A stretch of 64,000 bases of DNA, from positions 1,612,001 to 1,676,000 of the forward strand of contig JAULSU010000002.1 of NCBI GenBank assembly GCA_030512335.1, given 5' to 3'. The position numbers were made by a program, and so were the translations under genes. Of the stretch, positions 51,359 through 62,477 are shown piece by piece; within the stretch, counting starts at the first letter, position 1; every line of letters starts with the position of its first letter. Origin of the DNA: Immersiella caudata (Eukaryota; Ascomycota; Sordariomycetes; Sordariales; Lasiosphaeriaceae). Under the pieces are notes generated by a model. The model made no database searches and was not told where the DNA came from. It worked only from the letters and a program-made list of their open reading frames with translations.

Positions 51359-52941
51359 ATGCAATCCTTCTCAGTTTTTGTTCGGCGCCCTGTCAGCTCC
51401 TTACCAAGCGTATCTGCCAGTGGTCGGCTCAAGAACTTATCTAGACATTTTTCTACATCTCGTTTCGCCATGGCTCCGATATCTAAAGAGACAGACTTCC
51501 TTGTCATCGGCGGCGGGAGCGGAGGGCTCGGAGCCGCGCGCCAGGCAAGCAGACAGTATGGCGTCAAGGCCATGATTGTCGAGAGCGCGCGGCTAGGAGG
51601 AACATGTGTCAACGTTGGGTAGGAGTCATGGCATTGTATTTGCACATGGACAGCTCGCTGACCGTTCCTTTCAACACTAGTTGCGTTCCCAAGAAGGTGA
51701 CCTTCAACGCCGCGGCCATTGCCGAGACAATCCACCAGGCCAAATCGTACGGCTTCAGCGTTCAAGAAACTGCCCCCTTCGACTGGAGCTCCTTCAAGAC
51801 GAAGCGTGACGCCTACATCAAGCGGTTGAACGGCATCTACGAGCGCAACCTGCAGAACGACAAGGTCGAGTACGTTCACGGATGGGCAAAGCTTCTGTCC
51901 CCCAACTCCGCTGAGATCACCCTCGACGATGGCACCAAGACCGTAGTAAACGCCAAAAAGATCCTCCTCGCCATGGGCGGCCGCCCCACGACTCCGCCGC
52001 ACATTGCTGGTTCAGAGCTTGGTATCAACAGCGACGGCTTTTTCGATATTGCGACCCTCCCGAAGAAGGTCGCCCTCGTGGGTGCTGGTTATATTGCCGT
52101 TGAGTTCGCAGGCATGTTCAATGCCCTGGGCGTCGAAACTCATCTCTTTATCCGATATGACACCTTCCTCCGCACCTTTGACCCCATGATCCAGGAGAAG
52201 GTAGTCAAGGAGTACGAGCGGCTCGGCATCCACCTCCACAAGAGAAGCGCCATCTCCAGCGTCAAGAAGGACGAGAGCACCGGCAAGCTGACGCTAGATT
52301 TCAAGGAGGGCGACGCTCACGGGTCGATCTCGGACGTTGACCACCTTATCTGGGCCATTGGGCGAACTGCACAGACAGACAACGCCGGCCTCGAGAACTC
52401 CGGGGTGAAGCTTACGGAGACGGGTCACATTGTTGTAGACAAATTTCAGAACACCAACGTCGAGAACGTCTACGCACTAGGCGATGTTACCGGCGCCGTC
52501 GAGCTCACACCCGTCGCCATCGCCGCGGGGCGCAGGCTCGCGAACCGGTTGTTCGGACCTAAGGAGTTTGAGGCTCTCCATCTCGACTACAGCAATATCC
52601 CATCGGTTGTGTTCGCGCACCCCGAGGTTGGATCCATTGGTCTGACCGAGCCGCAGGCCGTGGAGAAGTACGGGCGTGAAAATCTCAAGATCTACAACAC
52701 GAGTTTCACGGCCATGTACTATGCGATGATGGAGCCAGAAGAGAAGGGCCCCACGTCTTACAAGCTGATTTGCGCTGGGCCCGAAGAGAAGGTTGTCGGA
52801 CTCCACATCATGGGCCTTGGGAGCGGCGAGATGCTCCAGGGCTTTGGTGTTGCGGTTAAGATGGGAGCCACCAAGCGCGACTTTGATAACTGTGTGGCTA
52901 TCCACCCGACAAGCGCTGAGGAGTTGGTTACTCTGAAGTAA
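51359..52941 (+). CDS. GLR1: Glutathione reductase (mitochondrial and cytosolic forms from two starts)
   Basis: FAD-dependent NADPH:glutathione-disulfide oxidoreductase. Exons 51359..51618 and 51681..52941, 506 aa. The 62-nt intron (GTAGGA donor, CTGAC branch, ACTAG acceptor) falls in the redox motif and joins GGTCVNV-G to CVPKKVTFNA, so Cys83 and Cys88 are the active disulfide. FAD motif VIGGGSGGLGAARQA, NADPH motif LVGAGYIAVEFAGMF, the second FAD motif YALGDVTG, and the His495/Glu500 pair in HPTSAEEL are all present. The first ATG (51359) opens a 37-residue Arg/Ser-rich presequence in weak context; the second (51470, MAPISKETDF) has strong context and would give a cytosolic enzyme, as known for yeast Glr1. 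Confidence 0.96.
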
Positions 52942-53366
52942 TGGGTGGAAGCTGCAAGGCAGGTGAGGCACGGAAGGGCTTGGCCCCGTGGTATAATCCA
53001 TGGCGAGCTCTTGCCACGGCTTGTCGTATCTAGAGCAATCCAAAGAAGTAAAACCGATCTCCTGCAACGAAAAGTAGTATGTGCAATTGAACCAAATCCC
53101 TTGATTACATTCCTGCGTACCCTGTAGCTTCCCCTGACACCACAGCTCAGGCCCGCTTACGTAAAAAGTCACACCACTGACCCGCTCCACCTGGAGGCTC
53201 GAGCAATTCCAGCGTCACAGCTCCCTCAATTACAACTCAATTCTACTCAACCTCGACCGCATCTCCCAATCGTCACCAAGCACCACTCCACTCCACCAAG
53301 GTAACACACTCTCTTTTCCTCTTTCTTGCTTTCGGCTCAATTGATTGATATCTCAACCAAAACTAG
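52942..53366. other. GLR1 3' region and COX8 promoter with a 5'-leader intron
   Basis: Spacer of 425 bp. From 53301 (AAG|GTAACAC) to 53366 (ACTAG immediately before the ATG) there is a likely 66-nt intron in the COX8 leader, ending exactly at the start codon. The preceding leader is C/A/T-rich. No coding gene. Confidence 0.6.
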
Positions 53367-53751
53367 ATGCTCGCCCGCGCCGTCACCCGCGCCGCCCCGG
53401 CGCAGCGCCAGATCGTCGCTCGCCGCGGCTTCCAGACCACGCGCGCCCAGATGTCCTCGCCTTACCACTACCCTGAGGGCCCGTACTCCAACTTGCCGTT
53501 CAACACCAAGACCAAGTTCTTCGCTTTCCGGTACTGGGCGTTCATGACTACCGGTTTCGCCTTGCCGTTTGGCATTGCTGGTGCGTCAATTTTGATTCTG
53601 GTTTGGGAGGGGGTCCCTGTGGGATTTGATCGAAGAGCTTGGGAGAGGAGGAATCGCAGTGGGGAGAGGGGCAGCGAGGAAGGACGCGGCGGGATGAGAG
53701 AGGATATGCTAACAAGCAACAGCCTGGCAGACGTACCGCCCGCGTTCGTAA
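53367..53751 (+). CDS. COX8: Cytochrome c oxidase subunit VIII (Cox8/COX7C family)
   Basis: Small inner-membrane subunit of complex IV. Exons 53367..53580 and 53723..53751; 80 aa, close to the yeast length. Residues 1-27 (MLARAVTRAAPAQRQIVARR and on) form an Arg-rich presequence. The mature part has SPYHYPEGPYSNLPFNTK and the membrane helix FAFRYWAFMTTGFALPFGIA. The 142-nt intron (GTGCGT donor, GCTAAC branch, CAACAG acceptor) joins GIA-A to WQTYRPRS, the conserved C-terminal end of the family. Reading through the donor keeps an open frame of 210 codons, but that continuation is intron and not protein. Confidence 0.93.
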
Positions 53752-54485
53752 ATTCGCGGATTCAGCATCGAGATGGTGGAAAGATGGAGGGCCTGAAGGG
53801 GTGGTGTGTACATGATAGGAGGTGCATAGAGGAATTGGGCATTGGGGAAGCTACGGGGGAGAGATGGGCTCTGTATATGATACGGACTGATAGATCGTCA
53901 TCAACCCAATGTTTCCTTTCTGATTGCGTGGGATATGAGTTGTGTGCGGAGAGTGCTTGTATGTGCGACGAAGTAAACGAGAGGATAGGGGTAAATTGAT
54001 CGTTGGAGAGTGTTTGCGAAGAGGTAGGTTAGCTCAAGAACCTGAAGATGCTGGACTGAGTGAGATAGCTCGTTGAGGTGGATATCTCAGAGAGCATGCT
54101 AGCGGTCATTGACACTTTGTTTGGGTACCGACCACGGGCAATCAAAAACCTATAGGTTACCCAGATCTATTCTCCCAGTTTTTTTTTTAAATTTTTTTTA
54201 TTGAAGGCCTTGTTGTTGTTGTTGTGTGGACTGAGATTCCTAGTAGTTGGTGAGCTTCCAGGCTGTGAGGCAGCGAATGTAGCAACGCACGGGCCAGCGC
54301 AACGGTGCTTCAATGCAATTGTATGGACCAGCAGTCCCCGAAAGCTTCCCGTCCCCGAACCACAAGCAAGCAACGACCAGACAAGGGAGCCCTACGACTC
54401 TGGGAGGCGCACCCACCACACCACGGCATGGTTTGAGCCAGACACACGCACACTGCACTGCCTTGCGGGGCCAGTTCACGCGACA
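53752..54485. other. COX8 3' region and SEC6 promoter
   Basis: 734 bp spacer including an A/T homopolymer patch (54178-54201, T-runs with AAA). The SEC6 frame is open from 54201 but without an ATG before 54486. No other gene seen. Confidence 0.55.
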
Positions 54486-56741
54486 ATGGATGTGCCGCCG
54501 GTGAACCTCGCCGAGCTGCTGCGGCACCCGGACGACCTCGACAAGATCCCCGCCCTCAAGGCCGAGTTCGCCCGCAAGAAGGCCGCCGTCGACTCCCAGC
54601 TGCGCAGCGGCTTGCGCGAGCAGCTCGAGACCACCCAGGCCGGCATGAACGGCCTGTCAGACGGCCAAAAGACGGTTCAGCAGATCAAGGATGAGATGAT
54701 GAAGATCGACAAGATATGCTCCGAGTCGCAGAACATGATCAAGGACTTTGCCACGATCAATCTGGTGTCGCAGGCCCATCGCAACTTCGGCGCCGTCGAG
54801 ACCATGCGCCATAACCTCGACACCTTCAACGAGCGCCTCAGTGACATCCTTGAGCGCCTGCAAGAGGACGAGGCCGACGCCGAGAACATGCCCAACCTGC
54901 TGGCCATCCACTACGAGCTGACCCAGCTGCGCAACATCCGCGACGATGCCATCGAGCAGATACAGCGCGGCGACGACCCCAGCCTGCAGTCCACCCTTGA
55001 GGACTACTTTGCGCGCCTGGACGACGCCATCGCCTGGTTCGACGAGCACATCAACCTGGTCGCCAGGAGCCTAGTAAATCTCATAATGGCCGACAACGAC
55101 GGCTTGGTCGTGCGGTTTGCGCTGGTGATAGAAGCTGAAGAAAAGAGCGACCAGCGGGTTCTCGCGCTGCAGGAGGCGCTGAAGGACCACAAGGAGATTG
55201 CGACACGCTTCCAGAGCATTACTGACGGCGCAAAGACGGTCAGGGGGTACAAGGAGAAGTTCCTTGCGGCCATCAAGGCAAGAGGGGAGGAACAGTTCGC
55301 GGAGACGAGGACAGAGTTTTTGGAAGATTCGGCACAGCTGGAGAAGAGCCTGAAGTGGTTCTTCAACGAGCTGAACACAGTCAAGCTGGGTATGGTGAAG
55401 CTGATGCCCAAAAAGTGGAAGACTTTCAAGACGTGGACGGCTATCTATCACCAGCTCATGCACGACTTCCTCGTGCAGCTCATCGACGACCCGGACACTA
55501 CATCGGCCCACACACTAGAAATTATTGGGTGGCCCGAGAAATACTACAGAAAGATGAACAAGCTAGGCGTCAAGCAAGATGAGCTGACGCCGCATGTCAT
55601 CGATAACCGCGAGACGGAACTGGTGCGCGACTTCCGCGCGCTCATCATCAAGTTCCTCGACGAGTGGATCGACCGTATCTTCCGACAGGAGAGGAAGGAC
55701 TTCGATCAGCGCAACGTCGAGGGCGCCAATCTCGACCAGGACGAGTACGGCTTCTTCCGTACCAAGAACCTCGTCGACCTGTGGACCATGCTGCGCGAGC
55801 AAGTCGACGCAGCCGCCAACTCCAAGCGGCAAGATGTCGTGGAGGGCGTTATCGACGCCATGATACAGCGTCTCCGCTCGCGCCAGCAAGCATGGCAAAA
55901 GATGCTTGAAGACGAAGCATCACGCTACGAAAGCGGCAAGGTCATTGAGCTCGACGGCTTCCAGCCATTGCAAGACTGGCTTGTCGCCACAGCCAACGAC
56001 CAGATTGCCTGCATCGATGACGCTGAAGAGGAAGGACGCTTCGGCTACCTCACCGACTTCCAAAAGAAGTACACCCCCCTTGTTTCCAGCGCCTATCTCG
56101 AGCGTGTTGAGAGCGAGTTCGGCCAGCTCAAAGACGGCTATGTTGATCTCAGCACCTGGTGCATCTCCAAGTTCGCCCAGCTCGTCTTCGACATCGACTT
56201 CAAGACTGTCATGCCCGAGTTCTTCACACCCAAGTGGTACTCCTCCACCGCCATGGCCCGTATGATCGCCACCTTTGAAGAATACGTCAGCGACTACAAA
56301 CAAGTCCTGCACTTCTCCCTCGTTGACATCTTCATCGAGATCTTCGCCGACGAGCTCCTTGTCCGCTACCTCTCCGCCGTGCGCAACAAGGGCGCCAAGT
56401 TCCGACGCACCGACGCTTTTGCAGAGAAGATCTTTGACGACATCTCCGCCGCCTTTGAGTTCTTTAGCAACCTGCAAAACGTCAACGTGGGCAACGCCAT
56501 CAAGGAGACCTGGCGAGTGACAGAGCCGTTCTTGCAATTGCTATCGGTCGAGAAGGAGGCGGTGCCAGATGCGTTCGCCCAGTTTAAGACGAATTATTGG
56601 GATTTGCAGATTAGTTGGGTCGAAGCTGTGCTGAGGTCGCGGGACGACTTTGAGCGGAGCATGCTCAATGCTGTGAAGGCAAGGGCGGCGCAGATGGATG
56701 TGGTCAGGGGGCCTGAGACGATTATGAGTAAGGTCAAGTGA
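54486..56741 (+). CDS. SEC6: Exocyst complex component Sec6
   Basis: Subunit of the exocyst tether that docks secretory vesicles at the plasma membrane and hyphal tip. Single exon, 751 aa, the usual length. The N-terminus (VNLAELLRHPDDLDKIPALK) leads into coiled coil (QIKDEMMKIDKICSESQNMI, NLVSQAHRNF) and then the helical-rod repeats with VARSLVNLIMADNDGLVVRF, WKTFKTWTAIYHQLMHDFLV, GFFRTKNLVDLWTMLREQVD, FFTPKWYSSTAMARMIATFE and VRYLSAVRNKGAKFRRTDAF. The ATG at 54486 starts MDVPPVN, matching the family; upstream codons in frame lack a start. It converges with IMA1 over 408 bp. Confidence 0.95.
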   Translation: MDVPPVNLAELLRHPDDLDKIPALKAEFARKKAAVDSQLRSGLREQLETTQAGMNGLSDGQKTVQQIKDEMMKIDKICSESQNMIKDFATINLVSQAHRNFGAVETMRHNLDTFNERLSDILERLQEDEADAENMPNLLAIHYELTQLRNIRDDAIEQIQRGDDPSLQSTLEDYFARLDDAIAWFDEHINLVARSLVNLIMADNDGLVVRFALVIEAEEKSDQRVLALQEALKDHKEIATRFQSITDGAKTVRGYKEKFLAAIKARGEEQFAETRTEFLEDSAQLEKSLKWFFNELNTVKLGMVKLMPKKWKTFKTWTAIYHQLMHDFLVQLIDDPDTTSAHTLEIIGWPEKYYRKMNKLGVKQDELTPHVIDNRETELVRDFRALIIKFLDEWIDRIFRQERKDFDQRNVEGANLDQDEYGFFRTKNLVDLWTMLREQVDAAANSKRQDVVEGVIDAMIQRLRSRQQAWQKMLEDEASRYESGKVIELDGFQPLQDWLVATANDQIACIDDAEEEGRFGYLTDFQKKYTPLVSSAYLERVESEFGQLKDGYVDLSTWCISKFAQLVFDIDFKTVMPEFFTPKWYSSTAMARMIATFEEYVSDYKQVLHFSLVDIFIEIFADELLVRYLSAVRNKGAKFRRTDAFAEKIFDDISAAFEFFSNLQNVNVGNAIKETWRVTEPFLQLLSVEKEAVPDAFAQFKTNYWDLQISWVEAVLRSRDDFERSMLNAVKARAAQMDVVRGPETIMSKVK

Positions 56742-57149
56742 GATACGTCGAATTGAATATAGATGATGGATGTAATGACGGGGATGAAAATAGAGCGGTC
56801 CGTGATTTGTGTGTTTGCGAAGCGTGTGTGACGTGTTGGTGTTGATGAATGTGTTTGTCCGTTTGTTGGGGAAAAGGGTGGTTCCAAGCGAAACAAAAAG
56901 AGCGTGTTTGGGACGGTATGGCGTGTGGGACTGTCCCCAACAGGTCTCATCAAATTATGTACCAGCACCCTGACCACCGACGTCTATGTATGCATCTATC
57001 TACACATCCAGAAAGACGTCCAGGCTGTATGCACCAGCCCATCCAAACTCCGAACCCAACAACAATATCAATCCTGCCGCCTATCACATCGCGTCAACGA
57101 CAACGACCGAGTCAAGCCAGAGCCCCACCCGCATATGGCTGGCCCTCTT
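56742..57149. other. Convergent 3' regions of SEC6 and IMA1
   Basis: 408 bp between facing stops. Includes GTGTGT-type T/G-rich sequence after SEC6. No gene supported. Confidence 0.6.
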
Positions 57150-59003
57150 TCACCGAGAGCCAAAGCGAAACCATCCTCCACTTCTGCCTTTCGCCTCCTC
57201 CCTTCTTCTTTCCTCCTCGCTTAAATTGAGGTTTTGACCAAACATATCGAGTAGAGAGTTCCGGGGATCTTCTTGATTCGTGGGTGGAAAGAATCGTGCC
57301 TCACGGAAGTTGACACCGCGGTAACGGGCATTGCTCCCGTCTTCGTTCTCCTCGGCGGGAGCTCTAGACGTGCCTGTGGTCCCTGCTGTTCCACGAAAGC
57401 TACTGCTGAAGGGAGAATTTTCCTGCTGCTGAGCGGCAGGGCCGCGTCGGATCCAAGGCTGGTTGACCATGTTAGCGGTGGCGCGTTGAGCGGGACTCCT
57501 GGGTGCTGGCGGGACCCGGTACCAGAATGGGCCCCGATCAGGTGAAACTGGTGACTCGTTGAAGCCTGCAGTTTGGCGCTGACCGGCGGTGTTGAAGGCG
57601 CGGTGCTTCGACTGCGTCGGGGACCAATCCATCTCGTCACTGTACTGTAGTGGCGCCGGCGGAGGGGTAAGATGGAGGTCATCAAAGTCGAAGCCGTTGG
57701 GGTTGGAAGAGTACGGTTGGGCCTGAGGTCTGGGCCTCGGTTTGTGCGCGCGGAATGGAGAACCCTGGTCGGAGATGGGGCTTGGTGACCGGGAGCGGTT
57801 GGATGGCGGTGATCGAGAGATCTCATCGAGCAGTTCAGATATGCTCTTCGTTTCGTCCAACTTGGATGATGAAGGGGCCTTGGGTCGATCATGTTGTTCA
57901 AGACGTTCAAGACGTTCCCGGAGGACGACAGGCTGCTTGGCCCTGAATAATGGTGCCATATCAATCCGTATAGAGCGTGATCCAAGTACGAATATCTAAC
58001 GAGCAGGGTCAGTATTAACTGTTTTCGGTGTGTTGTCACGTAAACTTACAAGAATCGCAAACCCCGCCACCACAAGATGTCCGACAAACTGCGTCTTGAG
58101 GAGGGACGGGTCGGGCTCTGTGAGAACGGGGAAGCTTTGGAGCAGTACCCGGATAGTTACGGCAAGGATTTGGTAGACATACCACCTAGATATGCCGTTG
58201 ATGTGTCGTGTGAAGCCCCGGAACACTTGCGCAAAGCGTGGGTTCCACCACACGCTGAGAAGCGTGGTGAGAGTGCTCAATCTCATCAATGTGTCGGTCG
58301 CTGGGAGGACGCCCAGAAGGGGCCCAGCTAAGGACAGAATGTTGGCAATAAACCGTTCATCATCATTAGCTTGGATCACCTCGTCAGACTCTAGAAACAG
58401 TGTCTCTAACACCGAGACATGCCAGCAGAGCTGCAGGACGAGTCCAAGGATCCAGAGAAACCGACCCGCGGTGTCGAAAGCCCTCAACAGCCCCCCAGGT
58501 TTATTCTGATTCCTGCTCCCCGCGCTCCTGTCAATCATCCGGCGCAAGACATCCGTCTTTGCGGTGTAAGCTGCCTGCTCAAGGCGGTCTCGGACCTTGG
58601 GTTCGCAGGCGGCGCAGATCTGGGGGTACCGTTTCTCCTGGGCATTGCGGAAACGGTAGAAGTCCTTCTCTCGCTGTCCGTATTCCGGGTCATCGGGTTC
58701 GGGCAGATACTGCGCTAGCGAGGCTCTGAGCAAGTGCTGGTTCGTGAGGCAGGTGTCGCAGAAGATTGCGCCCGTGGGACTTGAAGGCGGCGACTGAGTG
58801 CTGCGCGGCACGGCGAACTTAGCGGGTGTCGCAACGGTATCGGTCGCTACCGGAGGGTCGGTGATCTGGCCATCTTTGTCCAGGTAGTTTGTGGCCTCGC
58901 AGTTTGTGCAGTTGAAGCTGCGTGTCTTGCCGTCGTTGGGTATTGATGTCTTGCGCCCGCAGTAGAAGCACGAGAGGCAGCGGGTGCGGTTGAGTCGCGG
59001 CAT
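57150..59003 (-). CDS. IMA1: Inner nuclear membrane protein Ima1 (Samp1/NET5 family)
   Basis: Nuclear-envelope protein linking heterochromatin and the LINC system to the membrane. Exons 59003..58050 and 57995..57150, 599 aa. The 54-nt intron (GTAAGT, CTGAC, TTAG) joins VVAGFAIL to IFVLGSRSIRID inside the last membrane helix. The N-terminus has paired zinc-type cysteines (CLSCFYCGRK, NCTNC, FCDTC, QICAAC), the Ima1 N-terminal domain. Helices follow: FLWILGLVLQLCWHVSVL, FIANILSLAGPLLGVLPA, MRLSTLTTLLSVWW and VYQILAVTIRVLLQSF. The C-terminal 280 residues are Ser/Pro/Arg-rich and nucleoplasmic-like. The start is at 59003 (MPRLNRTRCL); the frame upstream lacks an ATG. The exact 3' end may hide a further short intron. 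Confidence 0.88.
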
Positions 59004-60017
59004 GTTGCGCCGCAGTTCCAAGTCCCTTTACAGAAGGATCATTCTTTGCTGAGAGCTGCGCATGCGAGGGCAACCGTTCCCGCTTTTAAGGCTTTTTTTG
59101 TTGTGATGCCAATTCCTCGGTCTTCGATGCGATGGGAAGCAGATTCTGCCGGGCGGTCTTGATTTCCTGAGCTTTCCAGCTCTCTCGCGCCCCTCAGCTG
59201 TCTCGGCTGGTCTTGGCAGCTTCCATCCACGGCTGGCTGAAAACAAGGCGAGCAACTGGGTGTGGCCCGAGCAACCCCTGAGTTGTGCACGCACCGACTC
59301 CTTCGAGGCCCGCTCCATCCCCCTTTCCGTCTTCGACCTCGATGCTGGGACAACGTCTCGATCAGGGCTCGGCGAATGTTTTTCATCTCAGTTTGCCAAA
59401 TCTCAAATCATAATTGTGAAGTTTCTTCCAAATAGCTTGCTATATATTCTGAGTGAACTCGCTTTCATGAAACGATTACTTGACGCCAGATTGCCTTTCG
59501 AGTCTCGGCCCCGATAACCAACCTCAACACGCAAACCGTGAGAAGGCAACCCTGCGCTGTCAACCACATAAAGCCACGCTTGGTTGCGCCCTCACGGCCT
59601 ACCATTTTTGTTCCCATTCAAGGTGCAATGTCCCAACGACCCCTTTGGCCACAGTCACTAACGTATACCTAGACAAACAACACTGGGTCCCTCCCACGCC
59701 TCTCTTGTCCTCTGAATACCTTGGTACACATGACACAGTCACGTCTGAAGCGTGCACGGGTTTAAGGTCCGACCTATATCATACTAGCATACTCACTTTA
59801 TTGGGAACACGCTCACATATGCTTCGTCTCGTTTCGTTGGATTGTGGTGGAGACATCAATCGTTGGAAGCTCTCCCGCTCATCAAGGTGCGCGGTGGTGA
59901 TGACCCTGAGCATTGACACCGAGAGGAGCCCCCCCCCCTTTTTTTTTTTTCTCCAGCCTGCGAATTTCAGCACGACATCATCGCTTAGTCGTCAGTCACG
60001 CTTAGTCGCCCATCAGC
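59004..60017. promoter_or_regulatory. Divergent promoter region IMA1 / ALG14
   Basis: 1.0 kb between divergent starts, no supported gene. A run of ten C followed by twelve T (59929..59950) and CTCC lies about 65 bp before the ALG14 ATG, so it is probably in the leader or core promoter. Confidence 0.5.
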
Positions 60018-61127
60018 ATGGCACCTGTTGTCCGGAACAGAGTCACCAGGAGCGGCAAAAATGTCCTTTCCAGCTCAGGAACCTCAACCACACTGAGCGA
60101 GACCACCAACCAGTCCGCAGCCAAACACAGCTCGCTTACGCAAACCAAACCTTCAAAGGAACCTACCGAGGCTAAAGTCACGATGCTAGAGCATTTCGAG
60201 GTCTTTGGTGAAGATGACTTCGCAGTTGCCATGTTCTTCTGGCTGTCCATCATCCTCGCATCCGTTTTAGGCGCCCTCTTCATACTCTCACTCTCTTGGA
60301 TCACCGCAGCAGCCGCCGTCTTCGCCGGGTTTATTGTCGTGGGTTGCCCCTTCCATATTAGGTCAATAAAACATGGGAAATAACACTTTTTGCAGTTCAG
60401 ACACATGATGTTGAAGCACGACTGGTTTCAAGCAGGCCGCCGCTGGATTACTGTCTCCGACCCCAATGCACCAGCTCCCGACACTGAAAGCCTTCCCGCT
60501 GTCTACTTCTTATACGTACTTGGTTCTGGCGGTCATTCAGCTGAAATGATCGAAACCATCAAGCAGAAGTTTCGGGGCCAGAAGAACCAGCATCGCCGAT
60601 ACGTTATCACCTCTGGCGACAAGAGCTCCATCAACATGATTACCGGTCTGGAAACCACCATCAGTGACGCCTGCCCCGATGACCGAGCAGGTACCCGCGA
60701 CGTTTTTCTCATCAAGAGAGCCCGTGCCGTTCACCAACCTCTGTGGACATCACCCTTCACCTGCCTCATAAGCGCAGCGCACGCAGTCAACGCCCTCACA
60801 AGAGAGCCCAACCTTCGACCAATTACGAGGTACGGCCACCAGTTCAAGTATCCGCATGTCGTTGTCACCAATGGCCCGGCAACAGGCTTCATCATCGGAG
60901 TGGTCGCCCACCTGCTCAAGATCTTTTACCTGGTACCACCGAACCGCCTTAAGATAGTGTACATCGAGTCTTGGGCCAAGACGAAGACACTGAGCTTGTC
61001 GGGAAAGCTTTTTTACTGGACCGGCATCGCCAACATGTTCTGTGTCCAGCACGAAACGCTGGCCAAATCGATTCCTGGTGCCCGGTATGTTGGAATAGTC
61101 ACGGCGAGGGTCACTCCGGTCGGCTAG
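60018..61127 (+). CDS. ALG14: UDP-GlcNAc transferase membrane-anchor subunit Alg14
   Basis: ER anchor that recruits Alg13 to add the second GlcNAc of the dolichol-linked N-glycan precursor. Proposed exons 60018..60361 and 60401..61127, 356 aa. The N-terminus is Ser/Thr-rich; hydrophobic helices (AVAMFFWLSIILASVLGALF and WITAAAAVFAGFIVVG) anchor it. The glycosyltransferase part has YFLYVLGSGGHSAEMIETIK, RRYVITSGDKSSI, VFLIKRARAVHQ, VVVTNGPATGFIIG and IVYIESWAKTKTLSLSGKLF, diagnostic for Alg14. The junction HIR-HMMLKHDW requires a 39-nt intron (GTCAAT donor, TTCAG acceptor at 60400); the nearer GCAG acceptor would cause a stop. A larger, differently placed intron is possible, so the junction is less certain than the gene. 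The N-terminal region of about 115 residues is longer than in yeast. Confidence 0.9.
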
Positions 61128-61716
61128 GAGCCACCGCTGCCAAAGTTCCTACAGGAAAAGATCCTCGCCGACGCATGGCACAGAAGCCGCGCCAAAGAGG
61201 AGTCTCCGGACGCGTGCTCGTCTTCCTCCTCCGGCGGCGTCTACTTCTGAACACGCCGCACCAGTTACTCGGCGCGCACAAAAGTGCATGAGCCGCCATG
61301 ATTGGAGACCGGGAATGGGGGTTTTGAAGATACGGTGCATGGCCTTTTGCCAGCAGACGCCACGGGAAGATGGTGAAGGCATGGGGATGACGTGAAAAGG
61401 CCTTTTGTTGAAAGATAGATACCCAATTTTGAGGATCAATGCATATTGTCGAAGAACCGAGGCCTGATATTCGCAAGCTGAGGCCTTGCCAAAAAGAATC
61501 CGATGCCTGATTGTGGCCATCAAACGCACCCTCTTGATATCACCTGGCTTTGATGTTCAACACGAAGGTCTAATAAGACCGGGTGCCGATTGTGTCTTGA
61601 AACACGTATTGTGAATTTCTATGGGTACATTGATACATGAGCTTGCGAGGATAGCCACCCATCCTCCAACCCTTACCTCCGTTTAGCCTACAACATGTCG
61701 ACCACCAACCGGCAGA
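61128..61716. other. Convergent 3' regions of ALG14 and RSM25
   Basis: 589 bp between facing stops. Open antisense frames around 61149-61529 have no domain. AT-richer towards 61560-61640, suiting transcript ends. Confidence 0.6.
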
Positions 61717-62477
61717 CTACACAATATCTGCGATCGCCGTCTTACCAGGGTCCTCTTGAGGAATCGCGCCAGGAGAATCCTCGCCAGCCGTTTTCCGGAG
61801 CATAATCTCCTTGGTAGCCCACTCCTTCCAGTTCTCGTACTGCTGGTCCTCGATCTCCACGCCCACCTGCAGCAGGGACTTGCCAAAGTAGGCTCCCACC
61901 ATGCGCGCCTCCTCGACTGCTATCCTGGCCTCGATTTCCTCCTGGTGGCGGAGCTTGTAGAACTCGTGCCGCGCCTTGTCGTAGGCCCTTTGTTTGGACA
62001 TTTTGGTATTCTCCATGAGCCACAACTGCCGTTGGACGACGCTGTGCGGTGTTAGCACCAGTTCCCTTCTTCATCTCATTCCGATGTAGCAGCTACTTAC
62101 GACTCGCCACTAAGCTTCATTCCTGGCTGCCTCACGCCCTTGGCCCAGTCGCGGCGCCGCGCATCCATGCCGTCCTTCTCGAGCACCATCATGGGGCGCG
62201 CCAACTCCCATGGGTGGTCGCGGTAAAAGGTTCTCCTGAGCTCGTCTTCGGGAAAAGTGAGCTGGGTCGGCCTGTAGAGGTTGCGAGGCTTCTTCGCCTT
62301 CTGGTCCAGCGGCTGATGCTGGGGGAGGTACGGCCGTGTGCGGAGTTCGGCCGGCGTCACCTTCATGACGGCATCAAGCCAGACGGGGGCTGGTGAGTTC
62401 TTGAGTAACGGGTTATCAAGCATCGCCTGCGCCGTCTGCAGCACCCTCGCGGGGCGGAAGTGGTGCTGGCGGACCAT
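61717..62477 (-). CDS. RSM25: Mitochondrial small-subunit ribosomal protein mS23 (Rsm25)
   Basis: Component of the mitochondrial 37S ribosomal subunit. Exons 62477..62101 and 62041..61717; 233 aa. The 59-nt intron (GTAAGT donor, TGCTAAC branch, CACAG acceptor) joins MKLSGES to VVQRQLWLMENTKMSKQRAY. Family marks are the basic N-terminus RPARVLQTAQAMLDNPLL, the PxWxDAV segment APVWLDAVMKVTPAE, RPTQLTFPEDELRRTFYRDH, PWELARPMMVLEKDG, and the helical DKARHEFYKLRHQEEIE with AYFGKSLLQVGVEIED. The start ATG at 62477 (MVRQHHFRPAR) gives a basic end without a long presequence, usual for this protein. It is head-to-head with a mitochondrial PPR gene. Confidence 0.92.

Noticed and set aside
53581..53999. 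Read-through extension of COX8 to 210 residues
   Set aside because: It crosses a clear GTGCGT donor; splicing gives the conserved WQTYRPR end and the family length.
54201..54485. 95-codon extension before SEC6
   Set aside because: No ATG; low similarity to the Sec6 N-terminus; lies in an AT-rich leader region.
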